A stretch of DNA of 64,000 bases from Trochalopteron elliotii. Lineage: Eukaryota > Chordata > Aves > Passeriformes > Leiothrichidae. The DNA lies in assembly GCA_024734555.1 (NCBI GenBank), contig JANPWX010000548.1:429842-493841 (forward strand), given 5' to 3'. This document shows, piece after piece, positions 63,375-64,000 of this stretch (the first letter of the stretch is position 1; each line of letters begins with the position of its first letter). The translations under genes were made by a program, and so were the position numbers. Under the pieces are notes generated by a model. It had not been told where the DNA came from. It ran no database searches and was given only the letters and a program-made list of their open reading frames with translations.

Positions 63375-63380
63375 TTTAAT
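63375..63380 (-). promoter_or_regulatory. Possible polyadenylation signal for the receptor gene (ATTAAA)
   Basis: On the minus strand an ATTAAA hexamer lies about 370 nt after the stop codon and is followed closely by the GU-rich run GTGTGTC. No AATAAA was seen between it and the stop. This is weak evidence, because such hexamers are common in AT-rich DNA, and the true 3' UTR could extend much further. Confidence 0.22.
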
Positions 63381-63749
63381 TTTTACCCAATAAAAAACAC
63401 TCCCTCTTTGAGATATTTAGGGTTCATATTCATCCTTGCTTCTCTTTGTCCCCAAAACCCATCTCTGCACTGACAGTAATATCCAAAACAGGTAGGAAGG
63501 ATCCCTGTGTCTTATTGTGCTAGCATCTCCTTGGCTTCTAACTCCAATCAAAGAAATAAAGATATTTTTGAGGAATGACATCTGCCTGTCATTCTCCATT
63601 AGAAGTGGAAGTACTGTGGAAGATGCACGTGGGACTTGTGTTGTTATAATTTAGCCCTAAGGGCAAATGCCAGGAATGAGGACTAATTAAAAGTGGAAAA
63701 GACTTACAATGTCAATGTATAAAGGATGTGCACTCCCAGCAGCTCTCCT
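63381..63749 (-). other. Putative 3' UTR of the receptor gene
   Basis: This non-coding stretch directly follows the receptor stop codon. It has no repeat that I recognise, and its reading frames are short. It would be 3' UTR if the ATTAAA hexamer just beyond it is used; otherwise the UTR continues to lower coordinates. Confidence 0.35.
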
Positions 63750-64000
63750 TTACAGCACCACACTGGCCATAATGCAGTTTGTAGCAGGTCCAATTTTCTT
63801 CTTCCTCCAGGCAAACATTTTTTTCAGCTCTCCCCTGAAGCTGTCATGGAGCCAGGCATAGAGGAAGGCATTGGTGCAAGCAGACATCATTGCAAACCAG
63901 TGGCACAGCAGCTGGATGAAGTTGAAGTACTGCTTGTCAATCAGGCTGATATCAATGTCCTTTATCATGTTGAAGATGTGCAGAGGCAGCCAACACACTC
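63750..64000 (-). CDS. PRLHR: Prolactin-releasing peptide receptor-like GPCR, C-terminal part (5' end beyond window)
   Basis: This is the 3' end of a class A neuropeptide GPCR, a plasma-membrane receptor for RF-amide prolactin-releasing peptide or its paralogue C-RFa. Reading the minus strand from base 64000, 82 full codons run to a TAA at 63750-63752. In order they show the TM6 end VCWLPLH, an acidic third extracellular loop (IKDIDISLID), TM7 with LLCHWFAMMSAC, the helix-8 segment AWLHDSFRGELKK, a basic WRKKK stretch, and the end ASVVL. HWFAMMSAC, YAWLHDSF and the hydrophobic C-terminal tail match my memory of mammalian PRLHR, which ends SVVI and binds PDZ proteins. The NPxxY motif reads NAFLY, with Ala for Pro. 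The coding sequence of PRLHR is normally in one exon, and no splice site is seen here. The first codon in frame is GTG (Val), an internal residue and not a start. Family assignment is firm. Which avian paralogue it is (PRLHR, PRLHR2 or C-RFa receptor) is less certain. Confidence 0.87.
   Translation of the reverse strand, partial: VCWLPLHIFNMIKDIDISLIDKQYFNFIQLLCHWFAMMSACTNAFLYAWLHDSFRGELKKMFAWRKKKIGPATNCIMASVVL

Noticed and set aside
1..63749. tRNA, rRNA or known microRNA genes
   Set aside because: I scanned for tRNA B-box-like words and familiar microRNA seeds and saw none. A covariance-model search would be needed to exclude them fully.

Overview
The window is vertebrate nuclear DNA, most likely from a bird. 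It is AT-rich with dispersed CpG-rich patches. The recognisable mobile DNA is almost all CR1-type LINE sequence plus a few old MIR-like SINE remnants, and there is long non-coding DNA between genes. Nothing prokaryotic is present: no operons, no dense coding, no CRISPR array. The bird assignment is an inference from the CR1 dominance and low repeat density; turtles and crocodilians also carry CR1.

Only one protein-coding gene is supported. At the right edge (63750-64000, minus strand) lies the 3' end of a rhodopsin-family receptor that I recognise as a prolactin-releasing-peptide receptor (PRLHR/GPR10 type). It covers the end of TM6, the third extracellular loop, TM7, helix 8 and a C-terminal PDZ-binding tail. 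The NPxxY motif reads NAFLY. The rest of the gene lies beyond base 64000. The preceding 63.7 kb looks like a gene desert downstream of this gene.

Layout. 1-30.7 kb: mostly unique AT-rich DNA with candidate conserved non-coding blocks (about 5.2, 10.0-10.56, 19.85-20.3 and 22.4 kb), MIR-like remnants, an old L3/CR1 ORF2 piece at 16.5 kb and CR1 3' ends at 21.6 and 23.7-24.2 kb. 30.7-33.2 kb: the longest block with the look of conserved regulatory DNA, holding a palindrome centred on a homeodomain-type core. 35.7-38.3 kb: a 165-bp sequence present twice, 2430 bp apart and about 97% identical. 37.25-37.45, 40.7-40.93 and 48.99-49.23 kb: CpG clusters. 40.95-41.3 kb: a 58-bp minisatellite of six units. 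41.6-47.8 kb: more AT-rich candidate regulatory blocks around a CR1 copy. 48.9-54.6 kb: a diverged direct duplication made of two paired segments, one of them a decayed LINE reverse-transcriptase fragment. 57.7-58.0 kb: an unrecognised minus-strand reading frame whose second half looks protein-like. 59.2 kb: another CR1 3' end.

No new biological system is evident. The most useful observations are the recent 165-bp duplication, the older paired duplication with asymmetric CpG decay, the receptor's altered NPxxY, and the density of candidate enhancers in a desert next to a neuropeptide-receptor gene. Conservation could not be measured here; every conserved-element call rests on base composition and motif texture only.
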